Assembly (NCBI GenBank): GCA_022801815.1
Contig: JAAWTB010000004.1
Location: forward strand, 1 to 32,902
Direction: 5' to 3'
Source: Oscillibacter sp.
Lineage (GTDB): Bacteria; Bacillota; Clostridia; Oscillospirales; Oscillospiraceae
DNA length: 32,902 bases
Under the pieces are notes generated by a model. The model was not told the origin of the DNA, ran no database searches, and saw only the letters and a list, made by a program, of their open reading frames with translations. A program made the position numbers and the translations under genes. Below are positions 31,109-32,902 of the stretch, piece by piece (the first letter of the stretch is position 1; each line of letters begins with the position of its first letter).

Positions 31109-32350
31109 TCAGGCCAGCTCCGCCACCGCTACGTACACGTTGGAAATCTCATACCAGACAGCGAAGTCCACGCTCCCCGTCTGGGGCAGGTGGAAAATCT
31201 TCTGGAACTCCGTTACCGCCGCCTGGGTGGCGGAGCCATAGACGCCGTCCGCCGGGATCTTGGGAATGGCGGGGAAATTGTCCGCGATGCGGTTGAGCTG
31301 GTTTTGTATGGTCCGTACCGCCTCTCCCTCGCTGCCCAGAGTCAGCACCTCGCCGTCATAGGACAGGGGGACACCCTCCACCTTCTCCGCGCTCTTAAGG
31401 TAGACTTCCGAACCGTAGTATTTCCGAAGGATGCTCACCGCGTCCCAGCCCTGCTCCCCCAGGGCCTGGGAGCCCCACTGGCTCAGTCCCTGGCACTGGG
31501 TCCGCCGCCCGTCGCAATATTGGGTGAACAACGGCTGGGCGATGCCCTCCTTGGTGACATAAGTGGTGAACAGATCATCCACCACCACGCCGATCTCCTC
31601 GAAGATCGTCCGGCCATGGGAATAGGACTGGTCGAAGGCCGTGGAACTGGTAATGGTGAAGTCGTAGCCCTTCCCCCGGTACCACTCCGTGTATACCCGG
31701 TTGAGAGTGAAGGATATGATGGCCAGCACATTGGCCTTGATGGCCTCGGTGCGCCAGGTGGAGTAAATCTCGCTGCACGCCACGTTCTTCACATAGTCCT
31801 TGAACCGCACCCAGTAATTGGGGGCCGAGGCGTCGTCCGGCCGCCCGGCGTGGACCACCACGTATTCCGGGATCACCGGCTCCGGCAGCACCACCAGCCC
31901 CGACTGCTCCGGCAGGGGCTTGACCTCCTCCTCCGGCGGCCGGGAGGAAGGCTCTCCCCAGAGGGCGTGAGGCGGCAGCAGCACATTGTGTACATTAAAG
32001 CCCCCCGCCCGGGCCGGCGCCAAGGGCATCCGCTGGATGGCGCGCCCCGCGGGCAGCAGTTCCACGCCGCCGGTGTGAAGGGTCTCCCAGCCCTCGGCGG
32101 AAACGGTGACATTATAGACGGCATAGGGCCGCTGCTCCCCCGCTCCCTCCTCTGACACCGACAGCTCCATGGGCGGCGCGGGCAGCTCCACAAAGGGGGT
32201 CTGTCCCGAGGAATCGGTGACGGCCTCCTCCAGAACCCTGCCGTCTGCCGGGTCGCTGATGCGGACTCTCGCTCCCGGAATGGGCTCCGGGCTCTCTCCC
32301 GCCGTAACAAAAATTTGCAGATCGCCTTTGTCCAGATAGGTTGGATTCAT
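31109..32350 (-). CDS. SpoIID-like protein with carboxypeptidase-regulatory-like and peptidoglycan-binding domains
   Basis: A 413-residue protein with a modular layout. An N-terminal beta-sandwich (9-110; FVTAGESPEPIPGARVRISD, then DSSGQTPFVELPAP) resembles carboxypeptidase regulatory-like domains. A Pro-rich linker (about 130-165) and a SpoIID-like domain (about 178-318; YVKNVACSEIYSTWRTEAIK with a Glu at 194, and LSQWGSQALGEQGWDAVSIL) come next. A peptidoglycan-binding domain (about 335-405; LGSEGEAVRTIQNQLNRIAD, DGVYGSATQAAVTEFQ) ends the protein. It lacks a signal peptide, as do several spore-associated clostridial proteins. A role in spore cortex or coat is likely. It is divergent from a Csp-like protease gene. 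Confidence 0.85.
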   Translation of the reverse strand: MNPTYLDKGDLQIFVTAGESPEPIPGARVRISDPADGRVLEEAVTDSSGQTPFVELPAPPMELSVSEEGAGEQRPYAVYNVTVSAEGWETLHTGGVELLPAGRAIQRMPLAPARAGGFNVHNVLLPPHALWGEPSSRPPEEEVKPLPEQSGLVVLPEPVIPEYVVVHAGRPDDASAPNYWVRFKDYVKNVACSEIYSTWRTEAIKANVLAIISFTLNRVYTEWYRGKGYDFTITSSTAFDQSYSHGRTIFEEIGVVVDDLFTTYVTKEGIAQPLFTQYCDGRRTQCQGLSQWGSQALGEQGWDAVSILRKYYGSEVYLKSAEKVEGVPLSYDGEVLTLGSEGEAVRTIQNQLNRIADNFPAIPKIPADGVYGSATQAAVTEFQKIFHLPQTGSVDFAVWYEISNVYVAVAELA

Positions 32351-32433
32351 AACGGCGCTCCTCCTTTCCGTATACTATCCTATGCGGGCGGGTGCGGCTG
32401 GGCCCACGCCGCCCCGCCAGGACAGGAGGTTTT

Positions 32434-32902
32434 ATGGAATACATCATCAAATACACGGGGAATATCCTCTCCCTGGGCTATCCCACCGAGCTGCTGGACG
32501 CCCAGTTTGCCATCATGGAGCTGGATGCCCAGGACCCGGAGCGGCTTTTGGAACATCGGCAGGTCACCTGCTTTGAGGCCGCCCGGCGGCTCAGCGGCCT
32601 GGCGGACCGGAGTCTGGAGGCCGCCTGCATCCCTCCGGTCCAGCGGGAAACCGGCCTGGGCCTGACGGGCCAGGGGGTTCTCATCGGCTTTGTGGACTCC
32701 GGGCTAGACCTGTACCACCCGGAGTTCCTGGGGGAGGACGGAAACAGCCGGGTGGTGGCCCTCTGGGACATGACGGCCCAGGGGACGCCTCCCAGGGGCT
32801 TCCTCCACGGGGCGTTCTATTCCAGGGAGGAGATTGCCGCCGGCCTGGTCCCCCACACCGATCTGGCCGGCCATGGCCCCGCCGTGGCCGCCATTGCCGC
32901 CG
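32434..32902 (+). CDS. Subtilisin-like S8 protease, Csp-like, truncated by window end
   Basis: The first 156 codons of a subtilase. After a short N-terminal region, the catalytic Asp is in GVLIGFVDSGLDLYHPEF and the catalytic His in DLAGHGPAVAAIAA. The Ser lies beyond the edge. The LYHPEF and VALWDMT segments and the lack of a signal peptide fit the Csp family of clostridial proteases, which process spore cortex hydrolases or act as germinant pseudoproteases. The His loop has PAV instead of the usual TAV or THV. The start ATG follows AGGAGG. Whether it is catalytically active cannot be decided here. Confidence 0.85.
   Translation, partial: MEYIIKYTGNILSLGYPTELLDAQFAIMELDAQDPERLLEHRQVTCFEAARRLSGLADRSLEAACIPPVQRETGLGLTGQGVLIGFVDSGLDLYHPEFLGEDGNSRVVALWDMTAQGTPPRGFLHGAFYSREEIAAGLVPHTDLAGHGPAVAAIAA

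Overview
The window looks like a GC-rich, spore-forming clostridial chromosome, most like the Oscillospiraceae group of gut Firmicutes. This is inferred from SpoIID-type proteins, a Csp-like subtilisin protease, strong AGGAGG ribosome binding sites, YesM/YesN-type signalling remnants and ThrE-type exporter halves. No rRNA, tRNA or CRISPR array was seen.

Layout. (1) 1-1000: edge of a mobile element, with the 5' end of a TnpB-like gene and a classical serine recombinase whose promoter lies in a 33-bp inverted-repeat site. (2) 1014-11779, minus strand: a tightly packed catabolic and transport operon. In order of transcription it encodes a Gfo/Idh/MocA dehydrogenase, an IolE-like TIM-barrel isomerase, a NagB-like deaminase/isomerase, a PfkB kinase, a small YcxB-like membrane protein, a divergent glycerophosphodiester phosphodiesterase, a complete PotABCD-like ABC importer, an unrecognised 162-residue protein and a CehA/McbA-type PHP hydrolase. 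A divergent LacI-type regulator (12131-13114) probably controls it. I read the set as import and breakdown of a phosphodiester-linked sugar, amino sugar or cyclitol. (3) 13186-13345: a 160-bp palindromic MITE-like element flanked by TA. (4) 13510-16385, plus strand: a heavily decayed glycan-utilisation locus made of joined fragments of a GH94 phosphorylase, a YesM-type kinase, a sugar-binding lipoprotein, two permeases and a YesN-type regulator interrupted by one amber codon. (5) 16481-18692, minus: YaaA, a peptide-deformylase-like protein and a GNAT acetyltransferase. (6) 18819-21619, minus: SUFU-domain protein, two ThrE-like exporter halves and an acyl-ACP thioesterase. (7) 21759-22517: exonuclease III. 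(8) 22561-26057, minus: response regulator, histidine kinase and HtrA protease, resembling a CssRS-HtrA envelope-stress module. (9) 26155-28621, minus: a copper-amine-oxidase-N-like secreted protein and SpoIID. (10) 28912-31052, plus: an aminotransferase overlapping a radical SAM protein. (11) 31109-32902: a SpoIID/peptidoglycan-binding protein and a truncated Csp-like S8 protease.

The best candidate for an undescribed system is the 10.8-kb operon in region 2. Its substrate cannot be deduced from sequence alone. The most unusual structural features are the hairpin MITE and the fragment mosaic next to it.
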